DNA from: Eretmocerus hayati
Taxonomy: Eukaryota > Arthropoda > Insecta > Hymenoptera > Aphelinidae
Direction of reading: 5' to 3'
Assembly: GCA_029851415.1 (NCBI GenBank)
Contig: CM056742.1
Location: 77,986,748-78,050,747 of the forward strand
DNA: 64,000 nucleotides
This document shows positions 36,491 to 48,622 of this stretch, piece by piece (position 1 is the first letter of the stretch; the number at the start of each line of letters is the position of its first letter). Below the pieces are notes generated by a model, which was not told where the DNA came from, searched no databases, and saw nothing but the letters and a program-made list of their open reading frames with translations. The position numbers and the translations under genes were made by a program.

Positions 36491-38290
36491 TTTTTATTCA
36501 TCGTCGTTCCAGCAATCGAGTCGAAATTATCAAATTCATGTCGATTCTCAACGTGAAATTCACTCGGATGGAAATTTAGGTTAGTGCTAAGGAATTTTCA
36601 GGGAACTCAGAGGCTTCCTCTTGATGAGAAAACATGCTCCAGTTATGGGGTAGTGCATTTTTTTGTCCCTCTCTAAGAAAAGTTTAGCAAATTCGAGCAA
36701 ATTTGAATAAGTGTTGTGCAATTGGGAAAAAATTCCCAACATTTTTTCCATCTTGCGCGAATTGTTTAACGTCAGAACGAATTGTTTGGTGTAACGTTAC
36801 AGGTGTTCAGGTATGAGAACCTCGGTTTCAGATAACGGTGGACCTAGAATTCGAAAAATCTCGACTCGTACTGCAAGACGGGAGGGAAACGGCCTTCCCT
36901 CGCGTAGTCCAAGGCGCGAACTATCATTCCGCATTCACACAAGATTGTGCTTCGTGCCGGGGAGTTCCCACGCATGGTCAACGATATAAAGTGACGATCT
37001 GCATCCACACAGGGTTTTGTCTTGTGCTAAGAGATGGCTCTCGATTGAATGAAGATATTGGAATCGAATGATGAGTTAACCATAAGCCAACGTTCACGTT
37101 GGTCTGAGAACACGTTGTTGACATGATTCACGAGTCCCAAACTAGGACTCGAGTCTCCAGAACTCCCTGCGAATACACGGCATAGGAGCCGTCGACAACG
37201 GACAAGCCTCAAGCTAAGGCATGGACCAGCAACAGCTACACGCAAAAGCCAAGCAACGCCAAGAGGACATGAGATGCAGCATCGCAACAGCCGAGGGGGT
37301 TGGTCGAGAAACAACACTCGCTGTGCAGCCATGACCTCATTAACGGTATGCGGCCATGAGACTCGGCAACGTGGCATACGCTTGGCAACGTCGACGCCAC
37401 CACCCAGCAATAACAAGCCCGCCGCCGCTGCGGACCGATGGGAGGCCTTATTAGATGACGCAACCGACAACCAATCAGAGACGCTCCCCATACGAGAGAG
37501 AGAGGGTCCTCCCTCCAGTGCGCAGATCTACGACGCGCTCGATCGATTGTGGCCGCGCACGAATCAGGCAACAACCCGCCCCCTTTCATTAGTCGGCACC
37601 GCCCAGACCCATGATGGCGCGTCAAGGAGAGGATGCGCACGCAGCACCAGTAACCGGTCAGTGCCCTTCGTAGGCGTAACCACGCCACTCAGCTAGTGAC
37701 GTCATTCTGTCTAGATAAGGAGCCTCCAGACGCCCGCCAGTAGACTCGGGGCTTGAGACCCGAACCTATAAGCTCAGCCTCGCTAGAGTTACCGCATAAC
37801 GAGCTTTGCACTGCCACTCTGTACTTGCATTTGGTATATGAGTCATTTCGGAGCATTCTGGCCAGAGGCGTCACCAGGGAGGTCTGGTAAGAATCCCAAA
37901 AAATTTTTTTCCATCAATACTATGTTTAAAAGGTACAAAAAAATTCTTTTGGGATTTTTCCGAAGCCCTCCACGGGCCCTAGGGTCCTCAGAAGGTCTAT
38001 TTTAGGCCCTTTTTCGGCCTATTCCTGGAAAATCATAGCTCCGGCTAGACTCAATCTTTTTCCACGTACTTGGACGCATTTTCTTTGTTAAGACTAGTAC
38101 TTTTGAAAAATAAATAGTCCAGAATCAATCATGCAGCCTAGTAACTTCTAGGAGCTATTTGCTGAGAGCATATTTTAGCGATTTTTGGGCCTGCTTCAAA
38201 GCGATCTAGTTGTAGTCATTCTAAAGGTCTTGAAAAACCTACAATTTGACCATCTGCAGAAGTCTATTATCGTACTCTTTGTAGGAACTA
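36491..38290. other. Mixed region, GC-rich block without recognised gene
   Basis: The 36.8-37.9 kb part is GC-rich and contains promoter-like signals (CCAATCAGAG near 37467, CCTATAAGC near 37765). The best frames (154 and 150 aa minus, 140 aa plus) overlap each other and share no motif with known proteins. The block could be a solo LTR, but no TG/CA ends or target duplication were found. 37.9-38.3 kb is AT-rich and featureless. Confidence 0.3.
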
Positions 38291-38296
38291 TATCCG

Positions 38297-38790
38297 ATAC
38301 AAGTTGAGTAGTTTTGTAAAAACGCCAAACTTTGGGCTCAGTTTAAAAAAATCGTTTTTTTTCTTTCGACCCCAAACCTGTGCGAATATGTTCTTCGATA
38401 TCAATACTATCAATTAGAACAATAATCTGGGTGGGTCATCCAATTCTCGATTTTATTCAGCCAATTTGGAACACCCTCTTTTGACTTTTTGCTTAAAATG
38501 CCAACACAGGCATGGCTCGCATATGCTTCCATCTGCGTTATTGTGCACCAACCTGGGTGGAATTACTCCTGAAAGTACCCTCAAATATGTGTAAGAGCTT
38601 CCGGAGGCGAGCCTCAAGCCAGAACCGAGCTGGAGGTTCAATCCATCAGGTCCAAAATGGGCATTATTTCGGGCAGGCGAGCGAGGGCTCGAATCCCCAT
38701 GTTTCTGCTCACAAACGAGACGAGTGGCTAAAATGGGGATTCAAACATGTTTTTCCGACTCAAAATGACCATCTCAACCGCCGAGCTATC
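38297..38790 (+). repeat. Dispersed repeat, copy related to 60827-61316
   Basis: About 490 bp, starting near GTTTTGTAAAAACGCCAAAC and ending near GACTCAAAATGACCATCT, match the unit at 60827-61316 in the same orientation with many substitutions. A third, inverted partial copy lies at 61447-61733. Shared blocks include TCTTTCGACCCCAAA, CTTCCGGAGGCGAGCCT and AAAATGGGCATTATTTCG. It is non-coding as far as I can see and probably a non-autonomous DNA element. Confidence 0.8.
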
Positions 38791-38795
38791 GTTGA

Positions 38796-39143
38796 ACGAT
38801 CTACGACATCGAGACACGTGCGGACATTGGAGAATTTGACGAGACTATCATACAACCAGTTGAAGAAAGATCTAATTTAGTTATTGTCGCCATACTCAAG
38901 GGACAAGCACTGAGGAAAATCATTCACGCCAAGTCTATCACCGCAAGAGAATCGTTCTGCTACATTACACAAGACTCAGTGCGCCACACCCGGATTACAG
39001 CGAGGACAAAAACCATCAGCGCAATCTTCCTGGAGGACGATCCAAATACCGTCTACGATCAGGACACCTACATCAAACGAGGAACATCCATCGAACTCCG
39101 TTATTTGGAACCCGACGAGAAGCCATTTCTCCCACCCCGCTGA
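38796..39143 (+). CDS. Open frame without ATG, unrecognised, possibly a gene fragment
   Basis: The frame is open for 115 codons from just after a stop at 38793 to TGA 39141-39143 and starts next to the dispersed repeat. It has a balanced, protein-like composition with blocks such as ILKGQALRKIIHAKSITARE and TSIELRYLEPDEKPFLPPR. No Met is near the start, so it would be an internal or 3' exon or a retroelement fragment cut by the repeat. The family is unknown. Confidence 0.3.
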   Translation, partial: TIYDIETRADIGEFDETIIQPVEERSNLVIVAILKGQALRKIIHAKSITARESFCYITQDSVRHTRITARTKTISAIFLEDDPNTVYDQDTYIKRGTSIELRYLEPDEKPFLPPR

Positions 39144-40149
39144 AGCTTGAGTTCCCGAGTAGCTGAATCTACGAGTCGTCCAAACTTCGAGTTGCTGAGC
39201 TTCTGAACCTTGAGTATAAGTTACGTATTATTATTACCGATTTGTCTTAATCAAGCGGATAGAATTTTAGGACTGGTGATTGCCCCACCCGAGAAATTTT
39301 GACCATAGCCGTGAGATAGGTATCTTTCTTAAGCCCCGTTTAGATTTTATAGCAGTCATAGTTCTGACTTAGACGCATTAATCCTGACAGTGGTCGTGAG
39401 ATAGGTACCTTTGTTGAATCCCAACTGAGATTTACTTTTGACAAGAGTACACACTGATAGTTTCTGATTCCCTTGATTCTGATGGAAAGGCTTTTCGGAT
39501 TGTTTATCACTTCACCCAGTGAATTTATGAGAACGAGCTCTAATTCAGATTCACTTCCTAACAGTGCGAATCACAATCGAATCCCTAGATCGAAACTTGA
39601 TCGTAGCGTTGCTGCAGATGCGCAACGTATGTTAGATATATTGGTTGACGACTTGATTATCGTGCGGGTGTATTCTCATAACAGAAACCTGGATAGAAAC
39701 TTGAACCCTAGAAGTCTTGATTTTGGAAATCAACCCAGCTTGGTGAATCATAGGGGCTTGAGATCTGTAGGTTTGACATGATTTCACGTATATCAATTAG
39801 AAATTGACGTTTGATCGTCCTAGACGAGGACATTCTAGTTTTGATAATTAATCTGTCTGTCGCTCTTGGAATGAGTGTTTCTCCGACCCCAATAGTGTTC
39901 TTGAGTGATTGTGATAGTGATAGTTAGACTAATATTTTCTGCTTTCGTCAGTTGACAGATCGCCTGCGATCATCAAACGACGCCTCTCGATTCTCTCTGT
40001 TACTCTAAAGAAAGATAGCAATTCCGACCAAGAGGGCTTGCTCGATGGATGGCGGACCCTTGCTTACCTAATTTAAGGTAGAATAACATAGTTGTGAGCT
40101 TGTGAATTGATTGAATCGTAATAACTTGTGCTTGACATTGTCGGTCGAA
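39144..40149. other. LTR-like or leader sequence, no clear gene
   Basis: A 102-aa frame at 39473-39781 is Ser/Asn/Arg-rich and unrecognised. The part from 39945 shares blocks with 47279-47480: TTCGTCAGTTGACAGATC, GATAGCAA..CCGACCA.GAGGGC, CTCGATG.ATGGCGGACC and GTCGGTCGAATCG. The two loci flank the LINE and have the blocks in permuted order. Confidence 0.35.
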
Positions 40150-43100
40150 TCGCCTAGCAAAATTTCGGGGTGTTTGCCAGGCGAATAAATTGGGTGCTCA
40201 GGCACCCAAGCGATCCCTGAAGCCCGGGGGGGAGTTCCGAGTCGGGCCTTGAGCTATTCGGCACCTCACTTGGGGAGTGAGCATGAGGACTTTCTCGTAG
40301 TGCTAGTGCGTCAGTAACCTGCCCCTGGGTATGGTGAAGCCAACTATCATGCTCGCGCCCGTGTACCGGCAGGGGCTGTGAGCGGGTTTCCCCGGCTACC
40401 CGATTGCTGAAGGCTCGGGAGTTCGGATGTCCTTCGAGCCAATAGGCGAGAGGGAGACCGACGGCTTCGACTTGCCTCGAGAGTATAAGCGGCTCGTTTG
40501 AGGGGCAGAGTGGCATGTCGGTCGATGCATGGGGAAACCTCATGCACTGAGCACAAGTGTGGAAAGTGCCGAAACTGCGGCCCCACGGCCGTTGATGACA
40601 GGCAGAGTGCTTGACTTTGGAATCAGCACCTCCGACTTAGGTCCGAATCTGGTTCAGTTGAAGCACGCATGAGGTATGCCCCGGCTGGTCGGCGGTCACG
40701 TCTTCCAAATGACCAGGGCAAACTATGAAGACGCAGCGTGTCCGGGAGGGCATGCCAATTGGCGGCAAGCAGAGCTTGGATAAGCGCCTAGACCAAACTT
40801 TCGTACGCCTCGTGAAGTCCGCCTAAGGACGAAATGAGGGCACACACCCAAGGCCATCCGTACTGATCCTATGTTAAGGGTAACTTATAACCCAAATTAC
40901 TGAGGATCCAGCTACGCAGGGGCGTGAGGGTGGGGTGACTCCCCTAACGTGTCCGATAAACGGCTCACGGGTATCGACCTTATAGATGGGAACCCGAACC
41001 ACCGGTTAAATATATTGTTGTGCTGTTAAACATGCTCTCGCCCGCGACGGGCTGAAGCATACAAACCAGCGACATAGTCAGGAGCACACGATGCCAGGCC
41101 GGGCACTTGCTCGACTACAGGCAGACAAAAGACGGATACCTGCAACGGTGCAGGAGGAAGTCTGCACTTTTAACAACACGGACCGGGTCTCGGTGGGGAC
41201 CTCGAAGGAGGATCGTCCAGCGAGATCAATAAGAGCGCAGGGCTCTAGCGCTCTCTCAGAGATGCTAGGGCCCTGGGATCGGACTTGTGCGTCTTAAGTG
41301 GAGATGCGCTAACGGGGAACTCGAGTAGACTCGGTCCAGACACTCCAGCACACAAGGCCTAAGAACTTACTTGAGCCTGGCCGTAGATGACGCGGCTCGG
41401 CAAGGATGGTTGGTCTAGGCTCCACAAATACTCAACAGAAGTAGGGCAGTAGAACTGACGCCCGGGGGCCGAGAGGTCCCGCTCTTCCTCGTGAGAGGGA
41501 GAGCGAATTGAACGCGAAAGCGAGGTGTGGTTGCTTGCAGCTGCACCTCGCAAATTTTTGTGTGCATTGCCCTAAAAAGCAATGCGCATAGGAATCCGAA
41601 AGAGAGGCAGCAGAACTGACGCCCGGGGGCCGTAAAGGTCCTGCTCTCCCCGTGAGGGGAGGCGAATCGAACGCAAGCGGGACGTGGCTGCACCCGCGAA
41701 TTTTTGTGCTGCACCGAAAGCAATGCGCATGGGACTTGCGAGAGGCCCGAGTGTGAACTTAGTAAGTGCAGGGAGAGGCACTCAGCCAAAGGAGGCCAGG
41801 GGGTGAACGACTTCAACCCTCGCCCGAAGCTCACAGTAGTCGAGGGCCGGTGCGGGTCTACCGAAAGTGAGCCCAACAGGTAAACCGCCGTGCTTGCCGA
41901 GGGAAGAGCCGTCAGATAGCTCCCTAAGGAATGTTGCGGACTCCAGTGCATCGTCACTGGATAGGATTGCAAGCGCCCAGGATGCGGTGGTACGCAGATT
42001 GGAGTGCTTAGTAGAATCAATAGGACAGCTCGCGAAGAGCGCTTTTCCGAGCGGAGACCCCCTTCGGCCCAGAAGCCGAGCCTGAGTCGGAGACTTGCCA
42101 CGTGAATGCAACAGGGCGTCGAGGACCGCACTTGAATTTGGGCAAGTGCGTGAGACATGTTCCCAGATGGCTACACAGAGGGAGCCTCGAGACACCAAGA
42201 GCGCAGTCCTCCTGAAAGCAATGCAAGGCGAGAAGCGATGCAGTGGGACATGGTCGAAGAAGGCAACTGAGTACAGCAGTTAAGCCGGAGACTTGCCACG
42301 AGGCTTTTTGCGTTTGGCATAGGGATACACCCCTACGCGCGAAGAGAAGGACGGCTCGAGATGTCGGGAAAGTGCAACGTAATGTAGGTAAGGCAGTTGC
42401 AGGGGGATATGGTCTAAGAAGATGAAGGCAGGTGGCACGGGCAGGAGAGGGCCGATGCAGAGAGGAGCCGCTAAAGAAAGATATGCTATACACACGCACT
42501 TCTCAAGTGAGCAAGCGAGCACGATTGAGTGACAATTAGAATGAATGAAAGGAATGGAAGAACAGAGAGTCTGGGCAAGACAATCAGCCGACCCCAGCAT
42601 GTAAATGAACTCCACGGGAGGAGTATGAAAGAGCCCGTTTAAAATAACGCTATGGAAGACTCTCGTCCCAGCGGGAGTGATGCAGGTATAGGTCCTAGCA
42701 ATCACTGCTCTCTTTGTTCTCCGCCTAGCTTCGAACACCTGCAGGCTGATGGGAGGTTCGATCACCAAACGGGTGACTGGCCAAACCGGGGAACCCCGCT
42801 GGAGTAGCACTGGTGATGGCTGACTGTCGCTCTACTCTGCTCCGCTCTTGCTGATCTGATCAATCTCTGGTAACGCACTAACGCACTTATCGCACTGAAC
42901 GTCGAACTGCTGTCGCTCGCACTATTCCTGCTGTATCTCGGCTCACACTCCGATGGAGAATAAGCGAAAATCTGTCTTCTTTTGAGGCGTGCACGCCAAG
43001 CGAGCACGCTTCTGCATATCTCCGCCCCCTGAGAATGGAAATGGAGACTCGGCTACGCCGGGCTCCACTTCTGCCAACAGTCGTCCCGATTTTGCAGCTC

Positions 43101-43264
43101 CAACTCTCCCTAGAAGCGAAGATGTGCACGCGAACCGCTTGACCGCGGCTGACCATACGCGGTGTAGGGGTTCGGGCACTAGCAGTCCGGAGAGCGAGTC
43201 TGCAAGCCCAAGCCCAAGCGAAGCTCACACTCTCTCTTGAAGCGAAGATGTACACGCGAACCTC
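40150..43264 (+). mobile_element. 5' region of an R1/Jockey-type LINE
   Basis: About 3 kb of GC-rich sequence, unlike its flanks, leads into the LINE coding region. It contains an internal duplication of about 175 bp, each copy having GACGCCCGGGGGCCG and AATTTTTGTG (41457-41580 and 41618-41740). A second duplication covers CTTGACCGCGGCTGACCATA with GGTTC.GG.ACTAGCAGTCCGG (43139-43195 and 43264-43320). Short plus frames (41091-41297, 41867-42085, 42095-42283) could be debris of a LINE ORF1, but I find no zinc knuckle. The 5' end is set only by composition. Long minus frames here (up to 247 aa) look like GC-driven shadows. Confidence 0.5.
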
Positions 43265-46200
43265 TTGACCGCGGCTGACCATACGCGGTGTAGGGGTTCA
43301 GGTACTAGCAGTCCGGAGAATGAGCAAGATAGAAATTCTGTAAATAATAGAGAAACCTCGAGGACGCCCACCACAGACGTGGTTGCGCCGGTGAGAGCTC
43401 CCGAGGCGAAGACCGTAAAGAGCCAATCTGTGCCGATACGAGTCATGCAGTTAAATTGTAGGAGGTGCCAGCACGTGATGGGTGAGCTCCACACGCTGGT
43501 GGCCAAGCATAGAGTCGATCTCTTGATTCTCCAGGAACCGCATGCGACAGGCCCGGGGGGTAACAGCCCCGAGTCCTGGAGCATCAAGGGATGGGAGCGT
43601 CAGTGATCGCCATGGACTCTAGTGAACGGCCCTGGGCAGCCGTCTTGAGTTGCGATAGCAACCTATCTTTGCTCAAAATAAGCAAGCTCAGCACGCCGGA
43701 CTGTCGTGTCATTGAGGTAAACGGCTGGGATGTGAGATTCTATGTCATATCGACATACGTTCCGTCCAGGGGCTCCTTAAGAGACTTCGTGCCTCCTTTG
43801 GGAGAACTGGATAGGGCGCTGAGAGAGTTGGCTGGAGAAAGAATCATCCTGGGCGTAGATGTCAATGGCAGTCACCCAACATGGAGCATGAGGGATGCAG
43901 ACGAGAGGGGCGATGCGCTGTACAACCTGTTGGAAGAACACAGATTCACAGTGCATAACCGACCTCATCCTAAATATCCAACTTATGAACATGCGGGCAA
44001 AGAATCGTGGATCGACGTCACAGCTTCGTCCCCGCAGATCACTCCCAATGTGTTTGATCATAGAGTGCAAAGATGGACGAGTAGCAATCACAACATCCTA
44101 TGTTTCAAGATCAGGCTCGCACAGAGTAGAACTCAGAATGTGAAAGTAACCGAAAGGTTCAACGTCCGGAGGGCGGACTGGGACGTCTTCACAGATGAAT
44201 TCGAGGAGCAAATTGAAGCTCACCTCAGTGAGATGAGACTTGACACCGAGGATGATGTCAATGCCGCGGTGGAAGCACTAGAGCTTGCCCTCACGAGGGC
44301 TTGCACTAAAGCCATGCCGCGTTTGAAGCCCAAAGTGAACACCGGCTCTTCTTACAAGGCAGATGGACTTGCAGAGTTGAAAAAGCGAAGAAATGCCGCT
44401 AGTAGAGTAAAGCATCTTTGGAAGAAAAAAGAGGGATATGTCCCCAACTCTGTCGAGAAAGCTTACAGGTCGGCTGACAGAGCATATACGAGAGAGCGTA
44501 TAAGGCTTCGTAAGCAGAACTGGAGGGACCTAGTAAGCACTGAAGGAAATGATAACACTTTTGGTGCGGTGTACAAATATGCGAGGGGGAAGCTGAGACC
44601 TCGTGGAGCGTTGGCGACGCTGAGAAAAGACGGCGTCACTGCGAAGAGCATGCTGGGCGCCGCCAGCGAGTACTTGGATACGTATCTCCCTGACGAGTCT
44701 GGTGAAGATACGCCTACCCTATCCCGTATCAAAGCCAATGCTTCAACTCCCCCTGACACTGCCAACTCATGGCCTGTCTCTTCAAATGAACTAAAGGGGT
44801 GTATCAAGCATCTCACCAACGGGAAGACATCGGGACCAGACAAAATAGAGGTTGCGGTCATCAAACGCGCAGGACCGGCGCTAAGGCAAATACTCGCCCA
44901 GATTTTCAATGCTTGTTTCAAGCTGGGTGTCTTCCCAAGGAGATGGAAGGAGTCCACACTTGTATTGTTGCCCAAGGGCAATGGTAAAAGTAGGCCTCTA
45001 TGTATGCTAAGCTTCCTAGGCAAACTACTTGAGAAGTGCGTGGTGGTGAGGCTCAGGGAGACTGTGCTGGACCCTGGGAACCTTTCAAAGCAACAATATG
45101 GTTTCATGCCGGATAGGTCTTGTGATGATGCGATTGTGGAACTACGCCGAATCATGAACGAGTCCGAGGCGAAGTGGATCGTAGCAATGCTGCTAGATAT
45201 CAAACAGGCCTTTGACATGGTCCTTCATCCAGTGGTACTCCACTTCATGAAGGAGGGCAAATGCCCGGCTGATACGTTCAACATTGTAAAGGATTATTTC
45301 ACCAATAGGAACGTAAGATTCGAGTGGAAACGCGGGGAGGAGTCTAAAACTCCTGACCGAGGCTGTCCGCAAGGATCAGTCTTTGGTCCACCAGGATGGA
45401 TCATCTTCTTCAACGAGCTGCTTCAGCGTCTCGATAAACTAAAAGAGAGGCCGGACATCAGAGGAAGAATCAAGTACATCGCGTATGCCGATGATCTTGT
45501 TATCCTCCTGTACGGGAAATCACGAAGCGAAATCGAATGGCTGAGCAGCCAAGTGACGGCGGTGCTACTGGGATGGGCCCGTGATTTCAAACTACGCTTT
45601 TGCATTGAGAAGTCGATCTGCTTGCAGGTACGCAAGAATGGAAAGGTCAAGTCCGCAGCAAGTCATAGCCCAAAGTACCCCAAGGTACAATTGGGAGGCA
45701 GAAGCCTGAAGTATCAAGAATATGCCCGGTACTTGTGTGTAATGATTGGCAGAGAAGCATACACCCATGACCATCCCGTCTTGCTGAAAGCGAAAGTCGG
45801 GAGTTTCATAAAACGCATCAGATCAATAACTAGAGAAAAATATGGACTACACCCCAAAACCGCACTTAGGCTGTATAAGGCTGTGTGGCTGCCGATACTA
45901 GCTTACGCTACGGCGGGGTGGAAGTCGGGGCTGAATCACAGCACCCACATGAAGAAGCTAGAAGGGCTACAACACACAGCTCTCGTCGCGGCGCTAGGTG
46001 CATACAACACCTCACCGACCAAAGCATTGTGTGTGATAGCTGGCGTGCTTCCGATTGAGCTACTGCTCGAGCAGAGAGAAGCCATCTATCGAGTAGAGCA
46101 TGGGATGAATGCTGTAATCGAAGCGGACCCAGGACGCGACTACAACGAGCGCAAGGTCATACAACATGGGTCCGAGACGGCGGTCTCGCAGATTGAGGCA

Positions 46201-46692
46201 GCCATCTTAAAGAAATGGCAGGCCCGGTGGGCAAGCGCCACTACGGGCAGAACAACTTATGCCTCCTTTTCTTCGATCGAAGAAAGACTAAGTGCGGAGA
46301 AATGGTTCACTCCGACTATCGCAATGACCAGGGTCATGACTGGACATGGACCCTTTAACTCTAAGCTAAAGGAGTTTGAGTGCAAGAACTCCGATCGATG
46401 TGAGTGTGGAGAGGAGGACACATCCCTCCACTTCCTGCTGAATTGCCCTGAGTACAAGCAGCAACGCCTAACACTGCTCGAGGAGAACAAACACAGGCTG
46501 CAAGCCTGGCCATACCAACCGGCACAGTTTGTCTCGTCCAAGGAGATGTACTTGGTATTCAAGGGCTTCTGTACGGCACTTAGAATCAAGGCGGACAGAG
46601 AACTTGAAGCTAAGCGTGCAGAAAGGGAATTTGGAGGCTGGGTAATTGAGAATGTAGCCACTCAACGCCCAGATCAACAAGGTTCAACATAA
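43265..46692 (+). pseudogene. LINE ORF2: AP endonuclease, reverse transcriptase, Cys-His tail
   Basis: The endonuclease starts in the frame at 43265-43606 (VMQLNCRRCQ..., LLILQEPHAT) and continues in another frame from 43591 (ASVIAMDSSERPWAAV to SNHNILCFKI), so one indel near 43590 breaks the domain. The 1033-aa frame 43591-46692 then holds the reverse transcriptase: GKTSGPDKIEV, LVLLPKGNGKSRPL, KQQYGFMPDRSCDDAI, MLLDIKQAFDMV, DRGCPQGSVFGP and the catalytic YADD near residue 632. A C-terminal CECGEEDTSLHFLLNC (C-x-C-x7-H-x4-C) near residue 930 follows. Domain order and the Cys-His tail fit the R1/Jockey group of non-LTR retrotransposons, with R1 clade the best guess. SNHN replaces the usual SDHN catalytic block. 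Apart from the shift the frame is open throughout, so the copy is young. Confidence 0.85.
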
Positions 46693-47278
46693 CAAAATGT
46701 GAGTAAACGGAAGAGAGAATGAAGGAACGATTGAAGTAGAAGCCTAATCAAGGCAAGGTGGCGGTTTAATCATGCAAAGTAGATTCTAGATCCTGTACAG
46801 TATGAGTGGCTTATCCACGAGCAAATGAGAATGAATGAAACTAATTGGTGCTGGTGCTCTTTGACTGGAGTCGTTATTGAAAGCGTGGTCTGTGGATCGG
46901 GGCCCCGGTCCGGCTGCTCCTGCCTTTGCGTTTGGCTCCCCGTGAACACCTGGGTCCGTCAGGACTCGGGTGACTGGATGGATGCAGTCGTGCATTCACT
47001 TGCAAGATCTTCCCACTCGTCTCTCGTCGCCCGGTTGGTGAGTGGGGCACGCAAGAGCGAGTGATGGTTTGAGTAAGTAGGCCAAGCACACATACGATTT
47101 TCCCAAGCTCGTACCGTCCTTGTGCGGCTTCCTAGGTGGTAAAGGATAGGTGGAGAGCCGTGTTGCAAGGTCGAGTCCCCGGACTCGCATGCAACATGGC
47201 ATGATGTTAACCTACGGGTGATAGACATCGGAAAACTCTGTGCGTGGGTGCCTCTGCTCTTCCATACTCCGTCGAACG
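46693..47278 (+). other. LINE 3' trailer and adjoining sequence
   Basis: About 100 bp after the ORF2 stop is A-rich trailer. No poly(A) tail or target duplication could be placed. 46.80-47.28 kb is GC-richer with a B-box-like GGTCGAGTCCC near 47168, but no tRNA fold was seen. Confidence 0.35.
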
Positions 47279-47480
47279 TGTCGGTCGAATCGTGTGACTG
47301 CAACGAGTGTTTGTGACAACTAACAACGAAAAGATAGCAAACCGACCAGGAGGGCACGTTCAGATCGCTCGATGAATGGCGGACCACTGCTCATCTAGTT
47401 AAGACTAACAACCAATGCCTTCGTCAGTTGACAGATCTTTCGTGACCATCAACTGACGCCCTTTTACTTCTCTCTCTTGA
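47279..47480 (+). repeat. Block shared with 39945-40153
   Basis: It contains the same sequence blocks listed for the 39.95-40.15 kb region but in a different order: first GATAGCAAACCGACCAGGAGGGC and ATGGCGGACC, then TTCGTCAGTTGACAGATC. This fits two pieces of one tandemly organised LTR or leader separated by the LINE. Confidence 0.5.
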
Positions 47481-47575
47481 AATAAGGCCGTTCACTGACT
47501 CTGTTATCGCGCTTGAACTGGATAGATATTCTAACTAACGTCCGAACAAGTCTTTGAGTTTAGTTTAAGAATCTA

Positions 47576-47925
47576 AGAGTGACGTCATTCCGATCACGAT
47601 GGCTAATACCCGAATGACTGTGACGTGGTCCGATAAGTAGTTTGATCCTAGTTTGAGAACCTGGGAGTGACGTAATTCCGATCACGATGGCTAATACCCA
47701 AATGACTGTGAGGTGGTCCGATAAGTAATTTGATTCTAGTTAAGAACCCAGGAGTGACGTAATTCCGATCACGACGGCTGATACTTGGATGACTGTGAGG
47801 TGGTCCGATAAGTAGTTTGATCTCATTCTAAGAGTAGTTAGAATTGAGACAATATTCCGATTACGACAGATAACATCTGAACGGTTGTGAAGTAGCTCGA
47901 TTATAAATACGAGAGTGTTTTGATC
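47576..47925 (+). promoter_or_regulatory. 87-bp tandem array with CRE-like sites upstream of gag
   Basis: About four tandem units (starts near 47578, 47666, 47753 and a degenerate one near 47840) each carry ATTCCGATCACGA, GATGACTGTGA and GTGGTCCGATAAGTA. The first unit has a perfect CRE, TGACGTCA (47580-47587); the next two have TGACGTAA (47668-47675 and 47755-47762). A TATAAATA follows at about 47904 just before the Gag frame. Position and motif content suggest the promoter or enhancer array of the retroelement that encodes the Gag. Confidence 0.55.
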
Positions 47926-47929
47926 TTAC

Positions 47930-48622
47930 TTGATAGAGAGCAATAGACAGGCCTTTTCGAATATTTCAGAACAGTATCGTTACCTCACTGAAAATCGTTT
48001 CTGGTCGCTTTCGGAGGATTTCGACAACATGGCTCGATCTACGAAAGCCCCAGATCTCAATAACCTCATGGGATACCCAGAAACTGATCAAAGAGACAAA
48101 ATTTCATTTCTCGTGAGCCTCGCAGTAGAGGCTGTTCATGGTTCGCAGCGGAGACGTCTCTTGTGTAATTGTCGGATTCCGTCTAGGAATATTCGTGCTC
48201 CCTTGGAGAATATTATTCGTGACTCACAGCATCCGCAGACGATGAATTCCAATCAAGGAACCGATTTTGTCACGCAGAACCCACATAATCGCCGGCTCCC
48301 TAGACCCTACACCCGGAGGGTCTCTGGAAACATACAACCAAAAAGAGAACCGTTTGATTTACCACGACCAAGTATTTTTGAGGACATGAGCAGGATCGAA
48401 TGTTTCAACTGCGGAATGTGCAGACATTATGCTAGTAATTGTCGAGGAGCTGAATCCCTACGCACACCGAGACGCGACCCTAAGGCCTATTGTCAATACT
48501 GCCACAAGAGAGGTCATTCACTCGATAATTGTAGAATGAAAACACAAAGGACTGCCGTCGCTAGGGTACAACTAAATTCAACCCACCAAGTTGACGAATC
48601 CGATGAAGCGAATATAAATTAA
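47930..48622 (+). CDS. gag: Retrotransposon Gag with two CCHC zinc knuckles
   Basis: A 230-aa open frame. The first ~90 residues are weakly conserved capsid-like sequence, then a Pro/Arg-rich linker, then two perfect C-x2-C-x4-H-x4-C knuckles: CFNCGMCRHYASNC (residues 158-171) and CQYCHKRGHSLDNC (188-201). These are nucleocapsid motifs that bind the element RNA. The protein is short for a full Gypsy Gag, and a start upstream of the chosen ATG is possible since the ATG lies within the TATA-proximal region. No protease or reverse transcriptase follows, so only the 5' part of the element remains. Gypsy-type is the likeliest, but a LINE ORF1 with knuckles cannot be excluded. Confidence 0.75.
   Translation: MIESNRQAFSNISEQYRYLTENRFWSLSEDFDNMARSTKAPDLNNLMGYPETDQRDKISFLVSLAVEAVHGSQRRRLLCNCRIPSRNIRAPLENIIRDSQHPQTMNSNQGTDFVTQNPHNRRLPRPYTRRVSGNIQPKREPFDLPRPSIFEDMSRIECFNCGMCRHYASNCRGAESLRTPRRDPKAYCQYCHKRGHSLDNCRMKTQRTAVARVQLNSTHQVDESDEANIN

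Noticed and set aside
41415..42158. A 247-aa minus-strand frame
   Set aside because: It is antisense to the LINE leader, runs through a tandem duplication and has Ser/Leu-rich shadow composition.
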